DNA of 64,000 nt from Pseudodesulfovibrio nedwellii (GCF_027923765.1 NZ_AP026709.1:1-64000); one strand, 5' to 3'; shown: positions 1-9,546, counted from the stretch's first letter. A program made the numbers and translations. The notes: generated by a model not told the origin, from the sequence alone.

Positions 1-100
1 ATACGCGTCGGTAGCCTTGTCGATAACCTGAGCCGATCTTCGGCCTCACATAGAATTACGAGAATTGTCTCTCGGACGGTGATAAACTATTTCCATCTGC

Positions 101-1462
101 ATGCTCAATACTGCCTGGAAGCAAATTCTGCTCTCTCTTGAAAAGAGCCTTACCTCGAGTCTCTACTCTGTATGGATTAAACCATTACAGGGGAGTGTCG
201 ACGGGAGCAGGCTTACCCTGACAGCACCCAACGAATTCGTTGCCAACTGGGTGCGTGACCGCTTGCTTCGGGTCATTAGGGAATCTGCGGCTGAGGTGAT
301 GGGCGGAGACCCCCGCATTACCATCAAGGTTGGCGCGAAGAAACCTGTTACCCGAAAACCCCGTTCCGCTGCTCGGAAACCGGGGAAACGAGCCGAGGGT
401 GCTCAGCATCTCGGTTTGCCATTGGATCAGTCGCCGCGTCCTTTGACTGTACCTAGTTGGCGTTTTAATTTTGATGATTTTATTGTCGGTCCTTCCAACG
501 AACTTGCCTGCGCAGCGAGCAAATCCATTGGGCAGACCGCGTTTAATTCCGATCATCTTTTTCTGAGTTCCGGTCCGGGACTCGGAAAGACTCATTTGCT
601 TCAGTCCGTGGGCCAGCATTTGTGTAAGTCGGCTCATCGCAAAAATCTTCGGGTTGCTTGTCTGTCCTCTGAAGAATTTGCTACACGGATGGTTCTGGCT
701 TTCAAGTCTCGCCAGATCGATCAGTTCAAGACGCAATTCCGTGAAGGTCTTGATGTACTCCTGCTTGAGGACGTTCATTTCTTTCAGGGAAAGGAAAAGA
801 TGCAGGATGAATTGTTGTGTACCATGACCGCTTTGCGTGAACGTGGTTGCAAGGTTGTCCTGACAAGTTCTTTTATGCCGAAAGAGTTCAAGGGTGTTGA
901 TGACCGCTTGGTCTCTCGTTTTTGCTCTGGCTTTTTGGCGCACATCAATCGTCCTGATATGGAAACCCGATTGCGTATTGTGCAGGAAAAGGCGCGTAAG
1001 CTTCAGGTGGATGTGCCAGTGGCTGTCACTGAATTATTGGCAGAAAGGATCACCACGGATATTCGCCAGTTGGAAAGTTGCTTGAATAACCTTGTTCTCA
1101 AGGCTCGACTGCTCAATCGTGCTGTGACCATGAACTTGGCTTGGGAAGTGCTTGAAAATTACGCTATTCATAATTCTACTCCCGACTTTGCGCATATTAT
1201 TGAGTTTGTATGCAAGAGTTACAGCTTGTCCGAGGACGAGTTGAAATCCAAAAGTCGTAAACGGCAGGTAGTTTTGGCTCGTAACACAGCCTTTTTTCTG
1301 GCCCGCAAACATACGGAGTTGTCGTTGAAAGCTATTGGCGAACGCCTTGGCCGGAGACATTCCACTGTACTCAAGGGAATTACCAAATTGGAGAGAGAAA
1401 TCTCCATGCAGACACCGCTGGGTCGGCAGATAGAAAATACTGCCCAGAGGCTTACGCCTTAA
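101..1462 (+). CDS. dnaA: DnaA-family replication initiator, divergent
   Basis: AAA+ initiator of 453 aa that would bind DnaA boxes and open DNA. An N-terminal domain (about 1-80) and a basic linker lead into the AAA+ core, with Walker A GPGLGKTH (158-165), Walker B LLLED (220-224) and box VII DRLVSRF (268-274). The C-terminal helix-turn-helix region spans about 365-453. Two positions differ from standard DnaA: Walker B has Glu-Asp instead of Asp-Asp, and the DNA-recognition signature reads GRRHSTV (417-423), so the Asp of the usual RDHTT is replaced by Arg. No dnaN, recF or gyrB follows, and I see no DnaA-box cluster nearby. From memory, some Desulfovibrionales carry a second dnaA copy; this may be one. 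No clear Shine-Dalgarno precedes the ATG, and positions 1-100 hold no gene. Confidence 0.88.
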   Translation: MLNTAWKQILLSLEKSLTSSLYSVWIKPLQGSVDGSRLTLTAPNEFVANWVRDRLLRVIRESAAEVMGGDPRITIKVGAKKPVTRKPRSAARKPGKRAEGAQHLGLPLDQSPRPLTVPSWRFNFDDFIVGPSNELACAASKSIGQTAFNSDHLFLSSGPGLGKTHLLQSVGQHLCKSAHRKNLRVACLSSEEFATRMVLAFKSRQIDQFKTQFREGLDVLLLEDVHFFQGKEKMQDELLCTMTALRERGCKVVLTSSFMPKEFKGVDDRLVSRFCSGFLAHINRPDMETRLRIVQEKARKLQVDVPVAVTELLAERITTDIRQLESCLNNLVLKARLLNRAVTMNLAWEVLENYAIHNSTPDFAHIIEFVCKSYSLSEDELKSKSRKRQVVLARNTAFFLARKHTELSLKAIGERLGRRHSTVLKGITKLEREISMQTPLGRQIENTAQRLTP

Positions 1463-1477
1463 CAACGCCCCCCAATG

Positions 1478-1572
1478 TTCTCCCGGAATCGTTCAGGCAT
1501 CAGTCACGTGACGTCCCTCGATTCCGGGAGAAATTTTATGCCGACCTCGTGTCGGTTTTTTTGTGACTGATG
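1478..1572 (+). other. Two interlocking inverted repeats downstream of dnaA
   Basis: A perfect 14-bp inverted repeat (1478-1491 with 1519-1532) overlaps a perfect 10-bp one (1498-1507 with 1563-1572). A 10-bp palindrome GTCACGTGAC (1503-1512) lies in the loop of the first. The two long stems cross, so in RNA they form a pseudoknot-like or mutually adjusting fold that flanks the terminator hairpin. The role is unknown. Confidence 0.6.
1540..1562 (+). terminator. Rho-independent terminator after dnaA
   Basis: Stem CCGAC (1541-1545), loop CTCGT, stem GTCGG (1551-1555), then seven T residues. Confidence 0.75.
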
Positions 1573-1637
1573 AAAGAGTGAGGCAATGCAGACAGCGAGA
1601 TGTTTCTTGCTGCCGTGGTGGTTTCAGAGCGAATCGA

Positions 1638-2426
1638 CTACTGCTTGCGCAGTTCTTCTAATCTTTTTTTCGCTTCTATCGGGTCCAAGCCGCGTTTTGC
1701 CGCTATGGTACCTAAGTTGTCTTCGGCATCCGTAGGACGTACATAAACAGGTTCAATGGACTCCTGCGTGAAGTCTGCCGCGTATGCAGCAGCAAGAAGA
1801 ACTTCTGGTGACGGAGTATCCCATTCTTTGGCAAGCAGGGTGTAGCCCTGATTGGCAGCGGCGAGGGCTGTGAAAAAATCGGGATTCTTGCGCAGTCCAC
1901 TCCCCATGAGGTGTGCTGTATCGCCGAACTCAGCCATGCGCGTAGCTGCCTCATCCAGAGAAAGCGATTCAAGCGGAGCATGTTCTTTCAGGCTGGGGGC
2001 GTCAAAGGATTGCAGGTACACCAAGCCACGTCGTGCGTAAGTCAACACGTGTAGAGGACCTGAAATGAGTGCACCAGGACCTGAGGCGAGGAGGGGCAGG
2101 TAGTCCAGACCGGCCAGAGGAAGTCCTTGCCCGGCTGCCAGACCTTCGGCAGCGGCCAGAATGAGTCTCAGTCCGGTAAAGCTACCAGGACCGCGTACGC
2201 AAGCGATTCTGGCGATAATATCGATCCCCAGCCCAAAGCTATCCAACGCTTGTTTGAGGCCGGGAATGAGAAATCGGATGGATTGTCCTGGAACAGTCCA
2301 TTGGCGGGAGGTCAGCAGGGTGCAACCCTCTAGGCCGGGTTGTCCCAGCACTAGTTGCAAACGTTCTTCCGTCCCGCCTATGGCGAGAAGGAGATCATGC
2401 GGTACAATTCTTTTGGGGGCAGCCAT
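1638..2426 (-). CDS. tsaB: TsaB, t6A tRNA-modification subunit
   Basis: Glycoprotease-like ASKHA protein that scaffolds the TsaB-TsaD-TsaE complex adding threonylcarbamoyl to A37 of ANN-decoding tRNAs in the cytoplasm. The family motif GPGSFTGLR lies at residues 79-87, preceded by the N-terminal beta-hairpin region. At 262 aa it is slightly longer than the common 220-235 aa form, with an extended C-terminal tail ending in EAKKRLEELRKQ. It is the last gene of a minus-strand housekeeping operon, 14 bp after rseP. A GGAGAC ribosome binding site precedes the ATG. Confidence 0.9.
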   Translation of the reverse strand: MAAPKRIVPHDLLLAIGGTEERLQLVLGQPGLEGCTLLTSRQWTVPGQSIRFLIPGLKQALDSFGLGIDIIARIACVRGPGSFTGLRLILAAAEGLAAGQGLPLAGLDYLPLLASGPGALISGPLHVLTYARRGLVYLQSFDAPSLKEHAPLESLSLDEAATRMAEFGDTAHLMGSGLRKNPDFFTALAAANQGYTLLAKEWDTPSPEVLLAAAYAADFTQESIEPVYVRPTDAEDNLGTIAAKRGLDPIEAKKRLEELRKQ

Positions 2427-2440
2427 ACGTCGTCTCCGCT

Positions 2441-3499
2441 CTATGAAAGCAATCTGCGAACGTCATTGAAGATAGCCAGCCCCATGAGCAACAGCAGAAC
2501 GAGCAGGCCCATGCGCATGGACATGGCCTTCCACTTTTCGTTAAGCGGGCGGCGGAAGACGATTTCCAGAGTGAAAAACAGAATGTGACCGCCGTCCAAT
2601 ACCGGGATCGGCAGCAGGTTTATGATGGCGAGGTTGATGGAAATAACCGCCATCATGCCGAGCAGATCATATACGCCACTCTGGGCGCTTTTACTGACCA
2701 TCTGGGCGAGCATGATCGGTCCCCCCACCATTTCCACCGGAATAAGGCGTTCGATGATGGAGACAAAACCTTTGATCACCACTTGAGACATGTTCCAAGT
2801 GTGTACGAGAGCTGTTTGGAGACCTATACCTTCCACCGGTTCAAAGCGAACTTGTCCGCTTTGGTTGATTCCAACCATGGGGACGGTCACGGATTCACCA
2901 AAAATATTCTTGTGTGTCTGTACTTCGGGGGTGACATGCAGGGTTAGCTGTTCACCACTGCGATCCACACCAATCGTCAGGCTTTTGCCTTCAGCGGCTC
3001 GGATGGCATCCACCATCTGGGACCAGGATTTGATGGATTCGGTTTCGATGCTGGTGATCATGTCGTCTTTTTGGAATCCGGCCATAGCAGCAGGGCTATC
3101 AGGCATCACGCCGCCGACTAGAGGCAGAATTATAGCCTGTCCTTGAGCCATTGCCAGGAACCAGTAAATGATAAAAGCGAGCAGAAAGTTGAAGAAAGGA
3201 CCTGCTGCCACGACGCAAAGACGCTGCCATGCCGGTCTATTGGAAAAGAGTTCTTCGTCAGCGAAGTCAGTCTCTTCCTCTCCTTGTTCTCCAGCAAGCG
3301 CGACATATCCACCCAAGGGGATGGCCGCGAGTTTGTAATCGGTTTTCCCTGAAGTGAATCCGGCAAGTTTCGGCCCGAAGCCGAGGGAAAAGGCTTTTAC
3401 CCCCATGCCGAACATTCGGGCAACAGTGAAGTGACCCAGTTCGTGAAAGAATATTAGTCCGCCGAGAACCAGTACGATGGCGATGACGCTTGTAATCAT
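2441..3499 (-). CDS. rseP: Site-2 intramembrane metalloprotease RseP
   Basis: M50-family zinc protease of 352 aa in the inner membrane that cleaves transmembrane anti-sigma factors and remnant signal peptides. The zinc motif HELGH is at residues 19-23 in the first membrane helix, and the second ligand motif NLLPIPVLDGGH is at 294-305 near the C-terminal helices. A single PDZ domain lies around 125-200, whereas E. coli RseP has two. Hydrophobic segments are seen at about 1-25, 93-118, 275-300 and 328-345. It sits between dxr and tsaB, the usual dxr-rseP neighbourhood. Confidence 0.93.
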   Translation of the reverse strand: MITSVIAIVLVLGGLIFFHELGHFTVARMFGMGVKAFSLGFGPKLAGFTSGKTDYKLAAIPLGGYVALAGEQGEEETDFADEELFSNRPAWQRLCVVAAGPFFNFLLAFIIYWFLAMAQGQAIILPLVGGVMPDSPAAMAGFQKDDMITSIETESIKSWSQMVDAIRAAEGKSLTIGVDRSGEQLTLHVTPEVQTHKNIFGESVTVPMVGINQSGQVRFEPVEGIGLQTALVHTWNMSQVVIKGFVSIIERLIPVEMVGGPIMLAQMVSKSAQSGVYDLLGMMAVISINLAIINLLPIPVLDGGHILFFTLEIVFRRPLNEKWKAMSMRMGLLVLLLLMGLAIFNDVRRLLS

Positions 3500-3565
3500 A
3501 GTTTCCTCATAGGCCGTATGTTTTGATTACGGCTCGAATCAGTATAAGCATTCTTGGAAATTTGG

Positions 3566-4774
3566 CTAGAGGCTGGCGTGCGCTTCTTCTCGAATGACGT
3601 GGTCCAGAGCAAGGACGGCGTCAGGCGTGGAAACGTCTACCGGTTTGTGTCGGCCCAGAGCTGATTCGATCATGGCTGGGATGTCAAGGAATCGAATCTT
3701 TTCGTCGAGGAAAGCAGCCACGGCAACTTCGTTGGCCGCATTGAGCACGATGGGATGGCTGGGGCTGGCATCAAATGCCTCGCGAGCGAGTCGTAGGCAA
3801 GGGAAAGCTTTAAGATCAGGTTCGTTGAATGTCAGGCTTCCGACCTGTGCGAGGTTGAGTTGCGGTACATCTACGGTTACGCGGTGCGGAAAACAGAGGC
3901 AGTGAGCGATAGGTATTTGCATGTCCGGTGTGCCAAGGTGCGCCAATTGCGAACCGTCCACATATTCTACCAATGAGTGGATAATGGATTGGGGATGGAC
4001 CACTACGTCCACATTGGACGGCGGTACTCCATAGAGGTGGCAAGCCTCGATCAGTTCCAGCCCTTTGTTCATAAGTGTTGCGGAATCAATAGAAATTTTT
4101 GCGCCCATGTCCCAATTGGGGTGATTTAAAGCCTGTTCGCGGGTGACGGTTTCGAGAAACGTGCTGTCCTTGCCGCAAAAAGGACCGCCAGAGGCTGTCA
4201 GAATGAGGCGTTTGAGTTCCTGTTCGCAGTTTTTACTATGGCCCATCAATCCTTGGAATAAGGCGTTGTGTTCCGAATCCACCGGCAGAATGGTGGCCCC
4301 GGAGGCATGGCATGCGGCACGGATGATGTGGCCGCCGAGAACAAGTGATTCCTTGTTGGCCAAACCGATCATTTTGCCGGCTTTGGCAGCTGCCAGAGTC
4401 GGTTCGAAACCGGCGGCTCCGACGATACTGGACAGAACAAGATCGATTTCTTCAATACGGGCAAGTTCAACGTATGCCTTGGGGCCGACAAATATTTCCG
4501 GGGTGTAGCCAGCGGGCAGATTGACGGTGAAGTCTTTGAGCGCTGTGTCGTTGAGTACTGCGGCGTATTTCGGTCGAAATTCAGCACAGAGTTGTGCCAG
4601 TTTGGCACCGTTGCGTCCACCGGCCAATGCCGTAACAGTGAACATCTCTGGGTGTTTTCGTATAACCTTGAGGGCAGAATCTCCAATTGAACCGGTAGCA
4701 CCAAGGATGCTTATGGTTCGAGGGAAATCAGGTAAGGCAGCCGTCTCAGGCCAGGGAGAAATATAGGATTTCAC
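3566..4774 (-). CDS. dxr: 1-deoxy-D-xylulose 5-phosphate reductoisomerase
   Basis: NADPH-dependent enzyme converting DXP to MEP, the committed step of the non-mevalonate isoprenoid pathway. The dinucleotide-binding motif GATGSIG lies at residues 25-31. The metal-binding Asp and Glu are in VDSEHNA (D166, E168), followed by LTASGGPF (192-199) and SIDSATLMNKGLELIEA (228-244). Length 402 aa is normal, with a slightly longer N-terminus than average. Its neighbours cdsA, uppS and rseP make the usual envelope-precursor operon; the isoprenoid product feeds UppS two genes upstream. Confidence 0.95.
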   Translation of the reverse strand: MKSYISPWPETAALPDFPRTISILGATGSIGDSALKVIRKHPEMFTVTALAGGRNGAKLAQLCAEFRPKYAAVLNDTALKDFTVNLPAGYTPEIFVGPKAYVELARIEEIDLVLSSIVGAAGFEPTLAAAKAGKMIGLANKESLVLGGHIIRAACHASGATILPVDSEHNALFQGLMGHSKNCEQELKRLILTASGGPFCGKDSTFLETVTREQALNHPNWDMGAKISIDSATLMNKGLELIEACHLYGVPPSNVDVVVHPQSIIHSLVEYVDGSQLAHLGTPDMQIPIAHCLCFPHRVTVDVPQLNLAQVGSLTFNEPDLKAFPCLRLAREAFDASPSHPIVLNAANEVAVAAFLDEKIRFLDIPAMIESALGRHKPVDVSTPDAVLALDHVIREEAHASL

Positions 4775-4793
4775 GAGAGTCCTCGTTCGACCT

Positions 4794-5609
4794 TTATTTG
4801 AAGAAGGGGTGGAACATAGCGATTAAGCCGTAAGTGGGAATTGCCAACAAGAGGCTGTCCACACGGTCAAGCAGGCCGCCATGACCCGGCAGGATGACAC
4901 CGGAGTCTTTGATATCTAGGGTACGCTTTAGAGCAGACTCGAAGAAATCGCCGAATTGGGCCGCGATGTTCAAGGCTATACCGAGGAGTATCCATTGCCA
5001 CCAATGGGCTGAACCCAAACTCATACCATACACTGTTATGGCGATGGTACAGGCTGTTAGACCGGCAAGTGATCCTACCCAAGACTTTTTGGGACTGACG
5101 CGGGGCCATATCTTTTTCTTTCCCCACATGGTGCCGGCGTAGAAGGCGGTTGTATCCGATATGGTTGCTGCCCCTAGTACCAGAATGATTTCGAGCGGCT
5201 GCATGGTCAGAACAAAGTGAAAATTTAAGGGAATGTAGATCAATCCGGCCAGAAAAATTGCGGCATGGCGATATGAGGCCGTCACGTCTTTGTTGTACCG
5301 GAGGAGAAAAACAAATCCTGAAGCCCAGAAGGCAATAAGCAAGACTGCGGCCGGATAGTTCGTGTTCCCTGTGGTGAATGCGCCCAGCAACAAAAAGGTG
5401 AAAGCAGCACCAAGGGATTTGAAGGCAGTCATGGACTGCACTGGGCGAAACATGGAGTAGAACTCCCACAGCGTCAGGACGCAGAAAAGGGCGAGAACTG
5501 TGAACAGAACCCAACCCTGAAAGATGAGGGCCATGGCTGGAAGGATGGCCAGCCCTATGCTTGTGGCAATTCGTTGTTTGTGTGGGGAGATATCCATAGA
5601 TGATTTCAA
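4794..5609 (-). CDS. cdsA: Phosphatidate cytidylyltransferase CdsA
   Basis: Integral membrane enzyme making CDP-diacylglycerol from phosphatidic acid and CTP, the branch point of phospholipid synthesis. The C-terminal signature from Ser225 to about residue 254 carries KRTLDIKDSG, the PGHGG turn and the LLDRVDS segment with its conserved Asp residues. Multiple hydrophobic helices fill the first 220 residues. Length 271 aa is typical. A second in-frame Met at residue 5 is an alternative start. It lies between dxr and uppS; the 105-bp gap upstream is the largest within this part of the operon and could hold an internal promoter, though I see no convincing one. Confidence 0.93.
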   Translation of the reverse strand: MKSSMDISPHKQRIATSIGLAILPAMALIFQGWVLFTVLALFCVLTLWEFYSMFRPVQSMTAFKSLGAAFTFLLLGAFTTGNTNYPAAVLLIAFWASGFVFLLRYNKDVTASYRHAAIFLAGLIYIPLNFHFVLTMQPLEIILVLGAATISDTTAFYAGTMWGKKKIWPRVSPKKSWVGSLAGLTACTIAITVYGMSLGSAHWWQWILLGIALNIAAQFGDFFESALKRTLDIKDSGVILPGHGGLLDRVDSLLLAIPTYGLIAMFHPFFK

Positions 5610-5714
5610 TGGTTACATGTGTTGCCGCGTTGAATGCGAGTCCTGCTTATCTACGCTATTTGAAAGACGGGGGCAATAAGTCAAGTAAAACAATCATTGG
5701 GATGATCAAATGCT

Positions 5715-6431
5715 TTATTGGTCAGCGAGTTGATCAGATGTTTTGCCGAAGCGGCGTTGCCGGTGATTCAGTTCTTTAATGGCCTTGTCCAGTTCATCCG
5801 GGGTGAAATCCGGCCAGTAAATGTCCGTAAAGTAGAGTTCTGAATAGGCACATTGGAACAGAAGGTAATTGGACAGCCGAAGTTCGCCGCTGGTGCGGAT
5901 GATTAAATCAGGGTCTGGTTGGCCCGCAGTCCACAACTCATTGGCAAAAGTTTCTTCGTTGATTGCGTCGGGAGCAATCCCTTTGGAAACCATTGCTCGT
6001 GTTGCCCGGAGAATGTCTTCTCTTCCCGAATAGTTCAGGGCGAGGTTCAGGGTTATGTTTGTGCAGTTTTTTGTTTGGCGCATGACGTGTTTAAGCAGTT
6101 GACGAACTGCCAATGGCATATCGTCAAGTTCACCCAGTACCTTGAGTCGAATCCCCTGTTCCTTGAGACTCTTTTCTTCTTTGGTCAGGAAAGAAGTAAG
6201 CAGTTCAAACAGGGTTTTGATCTCAGCTTTTGGGCGCGACCAGTTTTCTTTGGAAAAGGTGTAGAGCGTGAGGTGCTTCACACCCAATTCTCGGCAGCGA
6301 GTGACCACGGCGCGAACTGCCTCGGTTCCGGCCTTATGCCCGTTGGTCCGATTCAGTCCGCGCTGTTTGGCCCACCTGCCGTTGCCATCCATTATGATGG
6401 CTATATGGGCGGGAATATGTACGTTCTTCAA
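5715..6431 (-). CDS. uppS: Undecaprenyl diphosphate synthase
   Basis: Cis-prenyltransferase extending farnesyl diphosphate with isopentenyl diphosphate to the C55 carrier lipid for peptidoglycan and O-antigen. The diphosphate-binding motif MDGNGRWAKQ is at residues 14-23 with catalytic Asp15. RTSGELRLSNYLLFQ (179-193) is the C-terminal substrate-binding stretch. Length 238 aa is normal. It is 12 bp downstream of frr in a pyrH-frr-uppS-cdsA-dxr-rseP order seen in many bacteria. Confidence 0.95.
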   Translation of the reverse strand: MKNVHIPAHIAIIMDGNGRWAKQRGLNRTNGHKAGTEAVRAVVTRCRELGVKHLTLYTFSKENWSRPKAEIKTLFELLTSFLTKEEKSLKEQGIRLKVLGELDDMPLAVRQLLKHVMRQTKNCTNITLNLALNYSGREDILRATRAMVSKGIAPDAINEETFANELWTAGQPDPDLIIRTSGELRLSNYLLFQCAYSELYFTDIYWPDFTPDELDKAIKELNHRQRRFGKTSDQLADQ

Positions 6432-6443
6432 GTGGATGCCCTA

Positions 6444-6998
6444 CTAAATCTCGAGAATTTCCTTTTCTTTTCCGGCAAGGACTTCCTCAGTCTGCTTGAC
6501 GAAATCGTCAGTCATTTTCTGGACATTAGTTTCGCCGTGCTTTTTGTCATCTTCGCTGATGTCTTTATCTTTTTCCATTTTCTTAAGTATGTCGTTCATG
6601 TCACGACGTACGTTACGGATGGCGATCTTGGCATCTTCAGAATATTTTTTGGCGATTTTGACCAGATCCTTGCGGCGTTCCTCGGTCAAAGGCGGAATGC
6701 TGATACGGATGATTTTTCCGTCATTGACCGGGTTGAGGCCGAGGTCGGAGTTTTGGATGGCTTTTTCCACCGCACCGAAAGCTCCTTTGTCCCAAGGCTG
6801 AATGGTGAGGGTCTTGGAGTCGGGTACGGACACCGAGGAAAGTTGGTTGATGAGCGTGGGGGTGCCGTAGTAATCCACGATAATTCCGTCCACCAGAGCT
6901 GTGGTCGCACGGCCTGTGCGCAGCTTGCTGAATTCCTTATCAAGGGCAGCTATGGCCCCGGCCATTCTTTTTTTCCCATCATCAAGTACGGATTGCAT
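6444..6998 (-). CDS. frr: Ribosome recycling factor
   Basis: Cytoplasmic factor that splits post-termination ribosomes together with EF-G. The 184-aa protein is the canonical length. It has the tRNA-mimic helical domain, with [17 protein letters not shown] near the N-terminus, [20 protein letters not shown] in the middle and charged helices to the C-terminus. It begins one base after pyrH ends, so the two are translationally coupled. Confidence 0.97.
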   Translation of the reverse strand: MQSVLDDGKKRMAGAIAALDKEFSKLRTGRATTALVDGIIVDYYGTPTLINQLSSVSVPDSKTLTIQPWDKGAFGAVEKAIQNSDLGLNPVNDGKIIRISIPPLTEERRKDLVKIAKKYSEDAKIAIRNVRRDMNDILKKMEKDKDISEDDKKHGETNVQKMTDDFVKQTEEVLAGKEKEILEI

Positions 6999-6999
6999 C

Positions 7000-7719
7000 T
7001 TAGTCTCCTTGGACAGTCGTTCCTATGTTTTCGCCGTTGGCGGCCCTGCGAATGTTGCCTTCGGTATGCAGATTGAAGACGATGATCGGCAGATCATTGT
7101 CGCGTGCCATGGAAATGGCGGTGGAGTCCATGACGCCGAGCCGTTTTTCCAGGGTTTCCATGTACGAGACCGTTTCGTATTTGACCGCGTCATCGAATTT
7201 GGCGGGGTCTTTGTCATACACGCCATCCACCTTGGTGGCCTTGAAAATTGCGTCACACTTGAGTTCAAGTGCACGCAAAGCTGCGGCTGAATCGGTGGTG
7301 AAGTAGGGGTTACCGGTTCCGGCTGCACAGATGACCACGCGGCCTTTATCCATGTGCCGGAGTGCGCGTCTGCGAATGTACGGCTCGGCCACATCTGCCA
7401 TGGAGAGGGCGGTCATGACACGGGTGTCGCAACCATTCTTTTCCAGAGCGTCCTGTACGGCCAAGGCGTTCATGATCGTGGCAAGCATTCCCATGTAATC
7501 ACCCTGAGCGCGGTCCATGCCCTTGGCACTAGCTGCCATACCGCGGAAGATATTTCCGCCGCCGATGACGAGTGCGATCTGGAGCCCCGTGGATGCCACT
7601 TCGGCAATTTCCTTGGCAAACTGACCGATGGCCTCCGGCTGAATACCGAATTGTTGATCCCCGGCCAGAGCTTCGCCACTGAGTTTCAGAAGAATTCGCG
7701 AGTACCGCGCTTTTTCCAT
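7000..7719 (-). CDS. pyrH: UMP kinase
   Basis: Amino-acid-kinase-fold enzyme phosphorylating UMP to UDP for nucleotide and sugar-nucleotide synthesis. The N-terminal phosphate-binding LKLSGEAL (11-18) and GGGNIFRG (53-60) are conserved. The uridine-binding part includes [19 protein letters not shown]. Length 239 aa is standard. It is the first gene after the rpsB-tsf terminator, so it is either expressed by read-through or from a promoter inside 7720-7835 that I cannot identify. Confidence 0.96.
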   Translation of the reverse strand: MEKARYSRILLKLSGEALAGDQQFGIQPEAIGQFAKEIAEVASTGLQIALVIGGGNIFRGMAASAKGMDRAQGDYMGMLATIMNALAVQDALEKNGCDTRVMTALSMADVAEPYIRRRALRHMDKGRVVICAAGTGNPYFTTDSAAALRALELKCDAIFKATKVDGVYDKDPAKFDDAVKYETVSYMETLEKRLGVMDSTAISMARDNDLPIIVFNLHTEGNIRRAANGENIGTTVQGD

Positions 7720-7788
7720 TGTTACCTCTTCATGTATGGAAAGTTCATAAAATAGTCTCGCCCAAAGGCGATAGCATGTTTTTCAGAC

Positions 7789-7816
7789 AAAAAAAACGGG
7801 CCGTGCGGCCCGTTTT
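7789..7816 (-). terminator. Terminator after tsf
   Basis: A 10-bp perfect stem (7793-7802 with 7807-7816) closes a GTGC tetraloop and is followed on the minus strand by a run of eight T residues (7789-7796). It separates rpsB-tsf from pyrH. Confidence 0.9.
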
Positions 7817-7835
7817 CATTTTTTTAGAGCATCAA

Positions 7836-8645
7836 CTACTCGGCCTTTTCTCCAAGGGCGAGTCGCTGGAAGCTGGCGACGGTGGCGTCACCAAGGATCT
7901 GTTTGATGGTCTGCTTGTCGTCCTTAATGAAGGCCTGCTCAACGAGACAGACTTCTTTGTAGAACTTATTCAGACGACCTGTAACGATCTTTTCGGCGAT
8001 GTTTTCGGGCTTGCCTTCGTCCATGGCCTGCTTCAAATAGAGAGCTTTTTCCTTTTCCAGGACGTCCTGAGACAGCTCGTCAGAAGTTTTGCAGGAGGGG
8101 TTCATGGCGGCCACGTGCATGGCAATATCTTTGGCCATGTTGACGTCGTCGGTACCGGTCAGCTCGACAATGGAGGCGAGCTTGTTGTTGGAGTGCAGGT
8201 AGATGCCCAGCACGCCTTCGGTGGTGATTTTGGCAAAACGGCCAACACCCATGTTTTCGCCAAGCTTGGCGATGAGGTCGGTGACGTCAGCTACTTCGGC
8301 AGGCAGATCGTCTGCTGCGCCAGTGGTCACATCCAGGCCGGCGATTTTTTCGGACAGAGCAGATGCAAAGGAAGTGAAGTCATCGCCTTTGGCAACAAAG
8401 TCAGTTTCGCAGAGCAGTTCGGCGATGACAGCTGTTTTGCCATCTTCAGAGATATAAGGAGTAACGAGACCTTCTGAAGTAGCGCGTCCAGCCTTTTTGG
8501 CGGCTTTGGACAGGCCCTTCTCACGAAGGTACATGACTGCTTTTTCTTCGTCGCCTTCGGATTCAACCAAGGCTTTTTTGCAATCCATCATGCCTGCGCC
8601 GGTCTTTTCGCGCAGCTCTTTAACTTGTGCAGCTGTGATAGCCAT
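7836..8645 (-). CDS. tsf: Elongation factor Ts
   Basis: Guanine-nucleotide exchange factor for EF-Tu. The N-terminal UBA-like part MAITAAQVKELREKTGAGMM followed by DCKKAL is canonical, and the core domain with ALVESEGDEEKAV and TDFVAKGDDF follows. Length 269 aa is within the bacterial range (two core subdomains plus coiled-coil). It lies 2 bp after rpsB, forming the universal rpsB-tsf operon that ends in a strong terminator. Confidence 0.97.
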   Translation of the reverse strand: MAITAAQVKELREKTGAGMMDCKKALVESEGDEEKAVMYLREKGLSKAAKKAGRATSEGLVTPYISEDGKTAVIAELLCETDFVAKGDDFTSFASALSEKIAGLDVTTGAADDLPAEVADVTDLIAKLGENMGVGRFAKITTEGVLGIYLHSNNKLASIVELTGTDDVNMAKDIAMHVAAMNPSCKTSDELSQDVLEKEKALYLKQAMDEGKPENIAEKIVTGRLNKFYKEVCLVEQAFIKDDKQTIKQILGDATVASFQRLALGEKAE

Positions 8646-8647
8646 TG

Positions 8648-9523
8648 TTATTTCTCCTCCGCGGGAGCCTCAGCAGGAGCTTCAGCCTTCTCTTCGATTT
8701 TTACTTCTTTTTTAGGAGCAGCCTTCTGCTTTTTTTCTACCTTGGGGCCGTCTTTCTTGGCCTCTTTCTTGGGAGCCTCGGCGGCTTTTGCAGCCTTGGC
8801 AGCTTTGGCTTCAGCTTCAGCTTTAGCAGTGTAGTCCTTCTGCATGGCTGCGCCTTCGAGGCAAGCATCGGCCATGTGGGTAGCAAAAAGCTTGATGGCG
8901 CGGATAGCGTCGTCGTTACCGGGGATGATGTAATCAACCATGTCGGGATCGCAGTTGGAGTCGACAACGGCTACTACGGGGATACCGAGTTTGCGGCATT
9001 CCTGAATGGCGATCTGCTCGCGCTTGGGATCGATGACGAAAGCGGCGCGGGGTGCTTCGTTCAGGTCTTTGATACCGCCCAGAGCCAGGTTCAGCTTCTT
9101 AACCTCGCGGTTCATGCCCACTGCTTCCTTTTTGGTGTAGCGGGAGATGGAACCGTCTTCGAACATCTGTTCGAGGTTCTTGAGGCGATCGATGGAACGT
9201 TTGATGGTCTGGAAGTTGGTCAGGGTGCCGCCCATCCAGCGATGAGTGACGAAGAACATGCCAGCACGTTCAGCTTCCGCCTTGACGGATTCCTGAGCCT
9301 GACGCTTGGTGCCGATGAACAGCACTTTGCCGCCTTTGGCAACGGTGTCGACAATGAAGTCGTGAGCGGTAGCAAACATTTTGACAGTCTGCTGCAAGTC
9401 CATGATGTGGATGCCATTGCGGGCGCCGAAGATGTAAGGGCGCATTTTGGGGTTCCAACGGCGGGTCTGGTGGCCGAAGTGGACACCGGTCTCCAGCATC
9501 TGCTTCATAGTAACATAAGCCAT
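8648..9523 (-). CDS. rpsB: 30S ribosomal protein S2
   Basis: S2 of the small ribosomal subunit. The start [20 protein letters not shown] matches the family, and conserved blocks [19 protein letters not shown] and [11 protein letters not shown] follow. At 291 aa it is longer than the usual 230-250 aa, because of a low-complexity Ala-Lys-Glu-Pro tail from about residue 230 to the end. Such tails are found in several Desulfovibrionales-type S2 proteins (from memory). First gene of the rpsB-tsf operon, with a structured leader and a good sigma-70-type promoter upstream. Confidence 0.97.
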   Translation of the reverse strand: MAYVTMKQMLETGVHFGHQTRRWNPKMRPYIFGARNGIHIMDLQQTVKMFATAHDFIVDTVAKGGKVLFIGTKRQAQESVKAEAERAGMFFVTHRWMGGTLTNFQTIKRSIDRLKNLEQMFEDGSISRYTKKEAVGMNREVKKLNLALGGIKDLNEAPRAAFVIDPKREQIAIQECRKLGIPVVAVVDSNCDPDMVDYIIPGNDDAIRAIKLFATHMADACLEGAAMQKDYTAKAEAEAKAAKAAKAAEAPKKEAKKDGPKVEKKQKAAPKKEVKIEEKAEAPAEAPAEEK

Positions 9524-9546
9524 GATAATCTCCTGGGTTTTTCGTC

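Noticed and set aside
1-100. oriC next to dnaA
   Set aside because: No DnaA-box cluster or AT-rich unwinding region is visible in the 100 bp available, and downstream genes are not dnaN or recF.
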